From positions 117,501-181,500 of the forward strand of contig CAUYUJ010000725.1 of NCBI GenBank assembly GCA_963575745.1: a stretch of DNA of 64,000 nucleotides, read 5' to 3'. Below, piece by piece: positions 51,828-60,939 of the stretch. A model generated the notes under the pieces. The model saw only the letters and a list, made by a program, of their open reading frames with translations. It had not been told where the DNA came from and made no database searches. The position numbers were made by a program, and so were the translations under genes. Numbering within the stretch: position 1 is the stretch's first letter; each line of letters begins with the position of its first letter. The DNA comes from Prorocentrum cordatum (taxonomy: Eukaryota > Sar > Dinophyceae > Prorocentrales > Prorocentraceae).

Positions 51828-52012
51828 GTGTCCAGTTTGCGGTAAGTTTCCAGTCAGTTTCCAGTCAGTTTCCAGTCAGTTTCCAGTTCCAGTCAGTTTC
51901 CAGTCAGTTTCCAGTCAGTTTCCAGTCAGTTTCCAGTCAGTTTCCAGGTCCAGTCAGTTTCCAGTCAGTTTCCAGTCAGTTTCCAATCAGTTTCCAGTCA
52001 GTTTCCAGTCCG
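51828..52012 (+). repeat. GTCAGTTTCCA minisatellite with splice-site-like units
   Basis: After GTGTCCAGTTTGCGGTAAGT the unit TTTCCAGTCAG repeats about 15 times at 10-11-base steps, with two units altered to CCAGGTCC or CCAGTTCC. The 27-base opening (51828-51854) is identical to 57154-57180. Every unit contains a pyrimidine-CAG (acceptor-like) next to GTCAGT or GTAAGT (donor-like). Confidence 0.95.
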
Positions 52013-52079
52013 CCCCCCACCTCCGCGCGCCCAGACGATGGCTGCAGCTGCTGCGCATGCTCGCGACCAGCCCGAGGAT

Positions 52080-52520
52080 CGCCCGCCGCCGCAGGGATGA
52101 GATGATGATGATGATGATGATGAGAAGGATGAGAGGGGATGAGGAGGAGGTGGGAGCCGAGGAGAAGGATGAGGATGCGGAGGAGGAGGAGGATGAAGAG
52201 GAGGAGGAGGAGGAGGAGGCGGAGGAGGATGAGGAGGAGGGACGGGGATGGTGATGAGGCGGACGAGGCGGATGCAGAGGAGGCGGAGGAGGAGGATGAG
52301 GATGAGGATGAGGAGGAGGATGATGACGAGGAGGGAGGGGACGATGATGATGATGATGATGAGGTGGAGTAGCGATCGTTAGCAGGGCCACCGTCTCCCC
52401 ATCCTCATCGCATGGTTCCTCCTCCCGATCCTCCTCATCATCATCCTCATGATCACCCTCGCCCTCCTCCTCCTCCTGCTCCTCCTCCTCCTCCTCCTCC
52501 TCATACCGACGATGATGGAT
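52080..52520. repeat. GATGAGGAG and TCC tracts
   Basis: A GAT/GAG-rich tract (52090-52370) is followed by CATCCTCC-rich sequence (52395-52505), making a purine/pyrimidine pair in opposite orientation. Confidence 0.85.
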
Positions 52521-52739
52521 GTGGGCATGAATGAGAGGACGATGATGATGGTGGTGGTGACGGTAACTATGCTGACGGGCGGTGGTGCCGATCACGATTG
52601 CGATGGCCATCCGACGGTACGATCGATGACGAAGCTGGAGGGGTAAATGGGGGCCATAGCGAACGAGGTAGGAATGGTAAGAAGATGGAGGGGGCAAGAT
52701 GGAGTTGTTTCAGGTGCGGTTCTCGACCGTTGTGCGATG

Positions 52740-52763
52740 CCCATAGCCATTTTTGTGCGCAAG
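52740..52763 (+). other. Relict dinoflagellate spliced leader
   Basis: CCCATAGCCATTTTTG followed by TGCGCAAG aligns to the 22-nt dinoflagellate leader (core TAGCCATTTTGGCTCAAG): 20 of 22 leader bases are present, with two single-base insertions and two substitutions. It lies 31 bases before the ATG of an intronless CDS. A genomic leader of this kind is the known mark of a gene copied back from a trans-spliced mRNA. Confidence 0.8.
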
Positions 52764-52793
52764 CGCTCGCGGTGCCCAGCCCCGAGCGCTAGC

Positions 52794-54134
52794 ATGGCGC
52801 CACGGCGCAAGCCCTCGGCATCGAGGGTGCAGCGTCTCATTGACGCCATGGGCAGCGTGATCACGAAGCCGAACTTTTTGGCGCACGGCACCAAGGAGAG
52901 GAGGTCGCCGCTGCGGCGGCCAGAGATCGAGCGACAGGCCAAGCTGATCAAGAAGATCGCGATGGTGGTGCCGAGCCTGACGATTGACAAGTCGGAGCTC
53001 ATCGTGGTCCTCGGTATGTTGCAGAATGGGCGACCGTTCGACTTGTCGGGCCAGGAACTCGAGGAGTGGCAGGAGGAGGTGGCGCTGAGGCTGCGCACCA
53101 TCCTTCGCCACGTGCAGCAGATGCGCATCAAGAAGGATAAGGCCCCGCAATGGTTTCGAGACTTAGGCATCCCGCCGTTGGCAGCTGGTGGTGCTGACGG
53201 TGACAACGGAGACGAGCCCGACGGCGGCGATGCCGACGAGGAGGACTGCCCGCCCGACGACGAGGGCAACGACGAGGAGGGTGGCGAGGAGGAACCACGT
53301 GAGGTCGACGAAGAAGTGGATGCCGACGACGAGGCCGCCAAGTCCGCGCAGAAGACGCCCGTGGCGGCTGACTACGCGCACGGTTACGACAACGTGCACA
53401 AGCTCGCGTGGCGCTTGCCAGCGGGCAGGACAGGAGCAGCACGCCGCGAGTACGCCGTCGAGATGGTGCCGCCGCCGAAGCACACGTCCTCGTCCATGAT
53501 GCTTGCGGTGTTCGCAGACGGCGTCAAGCGGCAGGTCCCCGAGACGACGGTCGGCACCTTCTGCGCGAGCATGCACGACACCAAGACTGGCCCCAAGCAT
53601 GGCCATGACACGTTCAGCGGCACGGACCAGAATAGCAAGAAGGTGACCGTGGGCTTCAGGTGGGACACGCCGAAAGGCAGACCGCGGCAGCGGTTTTGCA
53701 CGATCAAGGTCGACGGTGAGACTCAATTCATGCAGATCAACGTGGAGAACTTCGTGTCCGCCGACTCGCCGCTCAATGAGAAGGAGGCCGCAGCCGTGAG
53801 CTGGATGAACATCATCGCGCAGAAGTACTGCAACGGCGAGATCACCAAGCAGGAGGCCGTGAAGCTCAAAGCAGACTACATCGGCATCCGCACCGCAGAG
53901 GCGCTGTGCAAGAAGAGGCCCGCCGCCGCCGCTGCCGACACCGTCCCAGTTCTCAAGAAGCCAGCTGCTGCGGCTGCTGTTGGTTCGACAGCGGTCGTCG
54001 CGGCAGAGCCGACCGACGCCGCGCCGTCTGGGAGCGCGCCGTCGGCGTCCGCAGCTCCAGCGCCCATGGTCCAGCAAGCGGATGCAGCACCCGCGCCCCA
54101 GCAGGACATGACGGTCTGGAGCGAGTCAGAGTGA
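52794..54134 (+). CDS. Intronless hypothetical protein, 446 aa
   Basis: ATG 52794 (GCTAGCATGGCG) is chosen because it is the first in-frame ATG after the relict leader; longer upstream frames would read through that leader. Residues 1-120 are basic and helical (RVQRLIDAMGSVI, LIVVLGMLQNGRPFDLSGQE). Residues about 125-190 are a strongly acidic Asp/Glu linker. Residues about 200-375 look folded (YGHY-type DYAHGYDNVHKLAWRLPAG, MMLAVFADGVKRQVPETTVG, KVTVGFRWDTPKGRPRQRF, VSWMNIIAQKYCNGEITKQE). The C-terminus is Ala/Pro-rich with KKRPAAAAAD and KKPAAAAAV, a style common in dinoflagellate proteins. No intron and no frame damage over 1.34 kb. No domain is recognised, so function is unknown. Trans-splicing and retroposition are inferred from the leader. 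Confidence 0.75.
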   Translation: MAPRRKPSASRVQRLIDAMGSVITKPNFLAHGTKERRSPLRRPEIERQAKLIKKIAMVVPSLTIDKSELIVVLGMLQNGRPFDLSGQELEEWQEEVALRLRTILRHVQQMRIKKDKAPQWFRDLGIPPLAAGGADGDNGDEPDGGDADEEDCPPDDEGNDEEGGEEEPREVDEEVDADDEAAKSAQKTPVAADYAHGYDNVHKLAWRLPAGRTGAARREYAVEMVPPPKHTSSSMMLAVFADGVKRQVPETTVGTFCASMHDTKTGPKHGHDTFSGTDQNSKKVTVGFRWDTPKGRPRQRFCTIKVDGETQFMQINVENFVSADSPLNEKEAAAVSWMNIIAQKYCNGEITKQEAVKLKADYIGIRTAEALCKKRPAAAAADTVPVLKKPAAAAAVGSTAVVAAEPTDAAPSGSAPSASAAPAPMVQQADAAPAPQQDMTVWSESE

Positions 54135-54650
54135 TTGAGCCAGCTTGTCGATTGAGGGATGGGAGGGAGTTACAAGTTGAAACGGGAGGTGGAACAGGGA
54201 TATGTATATGGAAATAGATACGGCAGCGGGGGGATAGAGTGAGAGGGCGATGGGGGGAGGATACGCACGCAGAGAAATAGAGAGAGAGGGAGATACTGCG
54301 CGGGCGATGCGTTGTATACTAGGCGGGAAAGGGCGACGTGAGTGGAAGATCCAATGAGCGGAGCGACGCGCTGGGGAGGAATGAGCTGCTGGCACGGAAT
54401 TGTTGGTCGTTGCGATGCCTGGCGATGGCGCGAGATCGATCGGTCGCGACCGAAGGTCGCGATCGAGCCAGCCTGGCGACCCGTCACCCTCGCAGTCCAA
54501 CCCCACCTCTCGCAGTTCTGTCTCAGATATGCCACCCTATCGCGCCCCCTAGCCCGAGCTCCTCTCACCTGTGCTTCGGTGTCGTGCAGGATCGGCGCAG
54601 TCAGGCATGCGCGCTTGAAACACCAGCCCGGCGCGGTCCGCCCTTCGCAT

Positions 54651-54728
<78 letters not shown>

Positions 54729-55300
54729 TCTCTCGCGCTCCCTCTCTCTCGCTCACCCCCTTCATCGAGCACATCCCATCTTCCTCCCGCCCGCTCACCA
54801 TACTCGCGATGCATCGTTGCCCGTGTCCCGCTAAGGTTGACTCCGTACGCCTGGTCCTGCCTAATACCCCGCCCTCCCCATCCAACGCCTACTCCTCATC
54901 ATCTTCCTCCCTCCCACCACCTGCTGCTGTCCAGCCTCCTCCTCCTCATCATCCTCATCCTCATCCTCCTCATCCTCCTCCTCCTCCTCATCCTCCCCCA
55001 ATCGTGACCTTGCTTGGATTTCGTGCCGCACAGGATGGCACCATCGTTGAGTGGGTGGAGACGCAGAGGCGGCGGCTGGACCAATGCCCGTCCGTTGCGT
55101 CCGAGGACCGCGCTGCCTGTGCTGCATGGTGTTTGTGCGGACGGAAGCATGATGTTGAATCGGTTTGGTGGTGGGAGATAGCGTTCAATAGTTCTGGCGT
55201 TAGGTTTAGGAGTTCATCAATGTGGGTCGGCAGGGGCCCCAGTGACGTCAGGAGTGTGTGCGTGTGTACTTGCATGTTGGTATACATCCATTCTCGAGAG
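54135..55300. repeat. Intergenic region with (CT)n and TCC/ATCC tracts
   Basis: A (CT)n run at 54650-54725 and CCTCATCCTC-rich sequence at 54885-55005. The stretch after 55020 may contain an upstream exon of the next gene, but no frame could be confirmed. Confidence 0.65.
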
Positions 55301-56606
55301 GAACCTGGCAGCAGCGAGAGCACCTTCGAGAGTACGGTCCTGAAAGCGTTCCAGCAGAGGTTCCCGAGCTCGGTCCCTGATGAAGTAGATGAGACACCGC
55401 TCGATGACACTCAGAAATCGAGGCTCGAGAAAATCAAGGACGACGCGTTGGAGGCGTGCGCGGCAGAGGGGTTCCACGTGGCCGCCGAGGGGGTCATCGG
55501 CAAGCGCTTCATGAGAGAGATGGTTGCGAACCCAGACAAGAAGAACAGCTACGACAAGATGAGCAGGAAGGCGAAGCAGCAGGAGCGCGAGAACTGGGCC
55601 AGGCAGTCCTTCGCCAAGTACCAGGAGCGAACGTTACCACCATCGCTCATCCCCCCTGCTCTTGGGCCAAGAGCAGAGGGGATGATGGCGATAGGTGGTG
55701 ACGCTCGTATAGGAGAAGAAGTCTAAGATCACAGAGAGGTCGGAGCAGGAGACCATCCACGGCGAGTGGATGAACTGCGAGCAGATCGTCGTTGCGCAAG
55801 GGGGTTGGGGTTCGCCCGCAGTGCAGAGAGGTGCTATGAACATTTGCCTCGACGCCATCAGCAAAGGTGGCAGATGGATCAGGATTAATCCTCGTTCAAA
55901 GCGTCTGGAGTTCAGGTACGTGCGCGAGACCGACAACGTCACCACTGGCACCACGTGGCAATCGATGAGGGTAGAGTTCAACGGCGAGCAGCGCATGCCG
56001 CAAGCCAGTGGATCTGCAGCTGCACCAACTCCGACGCCAGCATCGCCAGCTCCGACGCCAATCTCGCCAGCTCCGACGCCAGCCCAGACGGAACCTCCGA
56101 CGCCACATCCGACGCCATCACCACACACACCAGCGCCACCTGCGACACCACCGACGCCAGTAGTGCCAACTGCGAAGCCGAAGGCGAAGGGCAAGGCCAA
56201 AGGTAAGTCCAGGAAAGTAACGACTCAGACTCCCATTGCCGCGAAGGGCCTGAAGAAGCGCGCCAGCGATTGCATGACGACTGGCCTTGCGCAGATCTCC
56301 CAGGCGAAGAACCTGCTGAAGCGCATGCGGACAGATGCGATGGCTTCGTCGAGTACCCCGCAGCTCAACGAGAGGCTTGAGGCGATCATCTCGAAGACCG
56401 AGGCCGACCTTCAGAGTGATGAAATGTTCAAGGCTGCGATGACGGAGGGCAAATCCCTGGTCATCCCGACCGAGCCGAACGACGTGAACAGGGCGTTGTC
56501 GCGGTGCGCAGACCACGAGGGGAACTTGGAGAAGCTCGGCAGGGCCGTCAAGCGCATCCACGACTTCGAGGAGTTCAACGCACAGCAGCTCTCGAGCCAG
56601 GAGTGA
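55301..56606 (+). CDS. Hypothetical WMN-motif protein with hairpin intron
   Basis: Exon 1, 5' partial in my reading, starts near 55301 after a CGAGAG acceptor and ends 55624 (..SFAKYQ). Exon 2 is 55713-56606 (EKKSKITERSEQETIHGEWM...SSQE, TGA 56604-56606). Joining in phase 0 gives an uninterrupted 405 aa. Exon 1: FESTVLKAFQQRFPSSVPDE, KRFMREMVANPDKKNSYDKM, RENWARQSFAKYQ. Exon 2: GEWMNCEQIVVAQGGW, then FRYVRETDNVTTGTTWQS, a Pro/Thr/Ala-rich linker (about 56000-56160), a basic KAKGKAKGKSRK, and a helical C-terminus (QAKNLLKRMRTDAM, LERLGRAVKRIHDF-like). Related in layout to the 28.5-kb gene. Function is unknown; a nuclear or nucleic-acid-binding role is only a guess from the basic linker. Confidence 0.7.
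55623..55715 (+). mobile_element. Introner-like hairpin intron (88 bp) with 5-bp direct repeats
   Basis: The predicted intron 55625-55712 has a GA donor and TATAG acceptor. AGGAG is present at both ends (55623-55627 and 55711-55715), like a target-site duplication. Inside, the arm GAGCGAACGTTACCACCATC plus GCTCATCCCCCCTGCTCTT pairs with the complementary right arm (AAGAGCAGAGGGGATGATGG, CGATAGGTGGTGACGCTCG) around a loop of only about five bases. Intron, inverted repeat and direct repeat coincide, which fits an intron created by insertion of a short DNA element. Confidence 0.65.
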
Positions 56607-57153
56607 TCCTGCATGTGCGGTCTTAGTTGTGGCGGCAGTGCGAACGCCACGCATTAATATGATGGGGAGGGTGGAGATTAGTTCTGGACAGGCATGCTCA
56701 GGATGTGGAGGGGATTTTGGATACTCTTGCGAGGTCTGTTCTGTGCTTTATCGTAGGGGTTGTGGTGTATTATCGGTCCTCTGCTGGCTTTGTCCCATCA
56801 GATTGGGTGAGATCGATAATATGTGCCACTGCCCCGTGGGCCGCTCGCAATCAAGCTCCATTGTAGATATGTGGCACGTTTAACACGCCTGCCTTCTACA
56901 TCAGCTCGGCCAGATGCTGGTGAGTGTCGTTGGGGTGCCTCGTACGCTGCTGATTGAAGAGTCTGAGGAAGCCTCGCTCCCAGGAGTTGGTCCGAGAGGC
57001 TCGTCGCTCAGAACGTGCGGGGATCGTCTCTTCCAGGATGGCGTCCATCTCACACTTGACGGTTCGGTGCCACGATATCTGAGGTTTGCCGTCGGGCATG
57101 CTGGATTTCTGGCGTGGTGTAACGATTTCGTGCGCCAAGTGCCTGTCCAGTTT
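56607..57153. other. Intergenic, possible minus-strand coding-like segment
   Basis: On the minus strand 57138-56896 one frame reads as plausible protein (KCEMDAILEETIPARSERRA, then FLRLFNQQRTRHPNDTHQHL). It has no start, domain or relative in the window. The plus strand has nothing recognisable. Probably 3' flank of the previous gene. Confidence 0.35.
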
Positions 57154-57295
57154 GTGTCCAGTTTGCGGTAAGTTTCCAGTCCGTTTCCAGTCAGTTTCCA
57201 GTCAGTTTCCAGAAATGGCGAATGTATCGAGAAATAGCCGGTCAGTTTCTGGGTTGTTTCCGGTAAGTTTCCGGTAAATTTCCAGTCAGTTTGGC
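57154..57295 (+). repeat. GTCAGTTTCCA minisatellite, second locus
   Basis: Opens with the same 27 bases as 51828-51854, then five CAGTCAGTTTCCA-type units. After a 40-base gap it has GTCAGTTTCTGG, GGTAAGTTTCCGG and TAAATTTCCAGTCAG variants. Confidence 0.9.
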
Positions 57296-58194
57296 CTGGT
57301 TTCGGCGCTCTCGAGTTGTAGGTTTTTTTGTGCGCGGACGTGTGCTGCGATGGTTTCTCTCCTGCTTCCACGCTCGGAGATAGCGCAAACGCATTGCAAA
57401 CGAAAATCCTGGATCCTGGGATCTGTCCTCCGCCTGCCACGTTCTCACACCTCCCCGTCCCAGACGTCACTATCCCTGGATAGATGGAGGGGGGAGCTGA
57501 GGGAGTAGGAGGAACTGAGGATGGATGGATCAGAATGTCACTGCGGAAGTTTGCGTGACGGGCTAGAGGGATGGAGGAGCAGGGAGAGAAGTGGGAAGGA
57601 GGACGGGGCACAGGAACATTGAGGTGAAATGCGACGAACATGATCGAGAGGAACAGGGGATGGAGGGAGGGACGGGTCGCAAAGATGACGAGAGGGGGGA
57701 TTGGCCAGGAGGGAGGGATCGGTGACGAGACTGAGGGAAGGATGGACGTAACTAGCAAGCTGGAGTGCTCTCTCGCCCCGTGCTCTCTCGCCCCGTGCTG
57801 CCACATCTCCGCCTACGCCACGCCCACAGGCGCGCCCTCGCGCCCTCGCGCCGCCCCGTGCGTTGCAGCTCCTCTCGGTTTGATAATATCGTGGTCGAAT
57901 CCGCCCCCCCCCCCTCAAAAGGGGGAGATCATGTCATGAGGGGTGCTGCACTGAGGATGGATTATCAACTCCATGGCCCCAACCCCACCGAACGCCTGCC
58001 CCTTCAACCCACCATCGCGCAACATATGACCACAAATGGGTTGATATGCACACGTCGATGGGTCTCATTGTTATCGACACCGTGTCAAAACACGAACACA
58101 ATCTCATACCAGCACCGTCACGAAATAACATACATATTAACTCACCACATCGTCACCCACATTCGTCATTGGCATGGTTATGACACGGTCAACA
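57296..58194. other. Spacer, nothing recognised
   Basis: Contains a CTCTCTCGCCCCGTG direct duplicate (57766 and 57783) and a C run at 57904-57913. No gene recognised. Confidence 0.5.
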
Positions 58195-58248
58195 ATCACC
58201 GCCATCATCATCATCATCATGATCATCATCATCATCAGCAGCATGATC

Positions 58249-58291
<43 letters not shown>

Positions 58292-58318
58292 TCATCATCA
58301 TCATTATCATCATCACCG
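58195..58318 (+). repeat. (CAT)n microsatellite
   Basis: CATCATCAT with GATCAT and CAGCAG interruptions, ending just before the relict-leader-like sequence. Confidence 0.92.
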
Positions 58319-58325
58319 TTGCTTA

Positions 58326-58348
58326 TAGCCTGCCGTTTTGGCACAATG
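58326..58348 (+). other. Possible relict spliced leader upstream of 58371
   Basis: TAGCC, then GCCGTTTTGGCACAATG: the GCC.TTTTGGC.CAA part matches the leader core at 13 of 15 positions, with a T inserted before the last G. It ends 22 bases before the ATG. The five-base insertion after TAGCC makes the full alignment weaker than at 52740. Confidence 0.5.
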
Positions 58349-58370
58349 TGTTTGTGAATCCACTGTCCAC

Positions 58371-60608
58371 ATGAGTCGACGCCGACAGGCGTCGTGGGAT
58401 CCATCCCAGCGACCTTCCAAGAGATTCAGCTGGGAAGAGTCAGAATGGCGACGTCAAGACGACGCCACAGCTCGCGTTCGCGAGGAGCGAAGTGCCGAAC
58501 TCGCTGACCACCTACTGCTACAGTATGCTATGGGCACGATGACGGCAAAGAGCTTGTGCATCACTTGCTGGCTGGCCGTGCAGTCTGGTTCGTCAGGGGC
58601 CGATCTGAAGAGGTTTGCGTTTCCACCAGGAAAGCCGACGGGGACGTACAATCGACACCTCAAGACTGTGCTACCGCAGTCGCCTGCGGCTCCTGAGATG
58701 TGCATGCTAAAGCTTCCAATGCATATCAGAAACGTTCGCGACACCAAACTTGTGCCCTTCGCCCCCCCACACGAGTTGCTGGAAGCTGAGCGTAATGCAT
58801 TGCTTGCAACACGTGGCGACATACCTCCGCCACCCGTTGCAGAGTGGACGGAGAACTACAGGCACCATCCGCACCGCCATCGCGCAGATGACGACCGAAC
58901 ATGCGACCCTCTTGCCACATACGTTGACGGCGTCAAATTTACACGGGCCATTGGCCCGAGCCGTTCCGACAGTCTGACGCTGTTCACCATCTACAACTTA
59001 CAGACGAACAAGAGGCACTACATTGGTTGTGTGCCTAAGCGGGAGATGTACAGATGCGGCTGCAGGGGGTGGTGCACGATATGGCCAATACTTTCCTTCA
59101 TCAAGTGGAGCCTGTCCGCGGCCACGGACGGCCGCAGACCGCTGACCACATGGACAGGCGAACCGTTCGCCGACGACTCAAAACTAAAAGCGCTGGCCCA
59201 CGAGTCGCCATTGTTGAATGCCAGATACATCCTTGTACAGATCAAGGGCGACTGGAGCGAATATTGCTCGACATTTGGTTTTGCACCCTGGAATGCAACA
59301 CACAGACCGTGCATCTTCTGTGCTGCTACGCAGTCAAGGAGCGGGGTGTCCAACATGCTTGCACATCAGTTGTTGTGGCTTGTGTAGTGTTTTTTTGAAG
59401 GGGGGGGGTGAGAGGTCAGACCTCGTCGCCACGCCCGTGCAGGGGAAACCGCCATCGAAACAAAACCTTGCCACAGCTCCGATGTGCTGCGCATGTTCGA
59501 CACCAGGCTGCACGAGTTTTCCGACATTACTCTGGATGGGCACGGTTGGGACGAGCCCACGTTGACATACACCGATGAATGTGCCTCGTGCGAGATTGCG
59601 GTCGACGTATCGGACGACTCTGTAAGAACTTTGATTCTGGAAACTGGTGGTCTGCATTTTGACAGGCGGAAGAACGCATTCGGCAGAATTCTCGCGCATC
59701 CAATTCCGACCCTGGGGCTTCAAAAAGGGGACCGCCTTGATCCGTGCATGGGCCTTTTCGACGTAGGTAAATTTGAAACTGTCGAGCTTCCTATTCAAGT
59801 GAAGTTCTGGCGCAGACGGGTCGACGACAGAGGCAGGCAGCTTTGCTCTGCACTGCGACGCAACCCAATTTTCTGTGACGAGCTTGGGGTTGTGCCAGAT
59901 ACCGCACTGCACGTCGACACCCTTCACACATTGTACTTGGGAGTGATGCATCGGTATGTCCCAGCGGTTATCTGGTCGACAATAAACGACAACGTGTGGA
60001 ACATCATTGGTGGACACGATGTAATCAAGGGCGAATGCTGCGCCCGCATATTCAGTGACTACAAGGCCTGGTGCAGGGAGAACAACGTCGACTTAAGCTA
60101 CCAACTGGGTCATCTAACCCCAAAGATGATCGGGACCCGCGATGCACCAGAACTAAAAACTAAAGCCGCCGAGACAGGGGTGTTAACGACGTGGGCCGTG
60201 GACTTCTGTCGTGTCAACAAGCACAAGATAGAGGGCGACACGCTAGAGACGCTAGAGGGTGCTGGGCAAGCGTTGATTGACTATATGGACGTGATTCGTA
60301 GCGCTCCGCGTGTAGTGTCACGCGAAGACTGCCAACGGTTGCTGGACTGTTGCATCCGCCACTTGACGTTGATGTCGGTGGCTGCGCCTGAATTTAAACC
60401 AAAAGACCACCTGTTCGTGCATTTAACGTTGCGGATTCCCCGATGCGGGAACCCCAGGTACTACTCAACGTTTCACGACGAATCATTAAACTTGTGCGTG
60501 GCGAGGATCGCCAACGTATGCCATCGGCATGTCTGGGAGGAGTCGATTTTTAATCGCCTCCGACTTCTACCGATTGTAGAGAAGAGTAGCGCGTGGGCAG
60601 TTTTGTAA
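58371..60608 (+). CDS. Multicopy dinoflagellate protein family, transposase-like features, 697 aa
   Basis: Exon 1 58371-59332 and exon 2 59477-60608 (TAA 60606-60608). The 144-base GT-AG intron splits a His codon (CA|C). Exon 1: basic N-terminus (MSRRRQASWDPSQRPSKRF), TAKSLCITCWLAV, TYVDGVKFT, YRCGCRGWCTIWPILSFIKW, VQIKGDWSEYCSTFGF, and a HRPCIFC zinc-knuckle-like pair. Exon 2: FDTRLHEFSDITLDGHGW, PDTALHVDTLHTLYLGVMHR, DYKAWCREN, KPKDHLFVHL, GNPRYYSTFHDESLN. The DTLHTLYLGV motif followed by a distant PKxHxxxHL and an acidic DE is reminiscent of the DxMHxLxxGV and PKxH...E order in some CACTA/TNP2-type transposases; this is a weak resemblance and inference only. A decayed relative lies at 30907-32221. 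The family recurs in dinoflagellate genomes as I remember them. Frame is intact. Confidence 0.7.
59333..59476 (+). other. Predicted intron in the 58371 gene
   Basis: GTCAAG donor and TTGCCACAG acceptor; joining restores frame (phase 2) between ..CAAT and H S D V L R M F. It contains a T7 run and a G9 run and stops in the exon-1 frame. Confidence 0.65.
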
Positions 60609-60639
60609 GCATCCTCGCCGCACTCATCATTCGGAGGCG

Positions 60640-60790
60640 GGGGATATGATGATGGTGATGGGGAGTAGGCGGACGATGAGGAGGGGGGCGAGGATGACGA
60701 GGAGGAGGAGAATGAGGAGGAGGAGGGGATGCAGGGGAGGGTCGTTGAGGAGGAGGAGAGGGAGGATGAAGGAGGAGGAACAATGAGGAA
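60640..60790 (+). repeat. GATGAGGAGG polypurine tract
   Basis: GGA/GAT-rich simple sequence between the 58371 gene and the methyltransferase gene. Confidence 0.85.
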
Positions 60791-60939
60791 CGGGGGATAC
60801 TGAGAGCCTGCCTGTGCAAATCGTGTTGCCGTGCGTTGCTCGCACCATCCGAGTCTCTATGTGCTGATCTCTTGCAGTGTCCGCAGCCCTTTCGGGCACG
60901 AGGGCATCTTGGCGTTGACCTTTGCCGATCGACACTACT

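Noticed and set aside
51850-52012. CRISPR-like or telomere-like array
   Set aside because: The 10-11-base unit has no spacers and does not match known telomere repeats.
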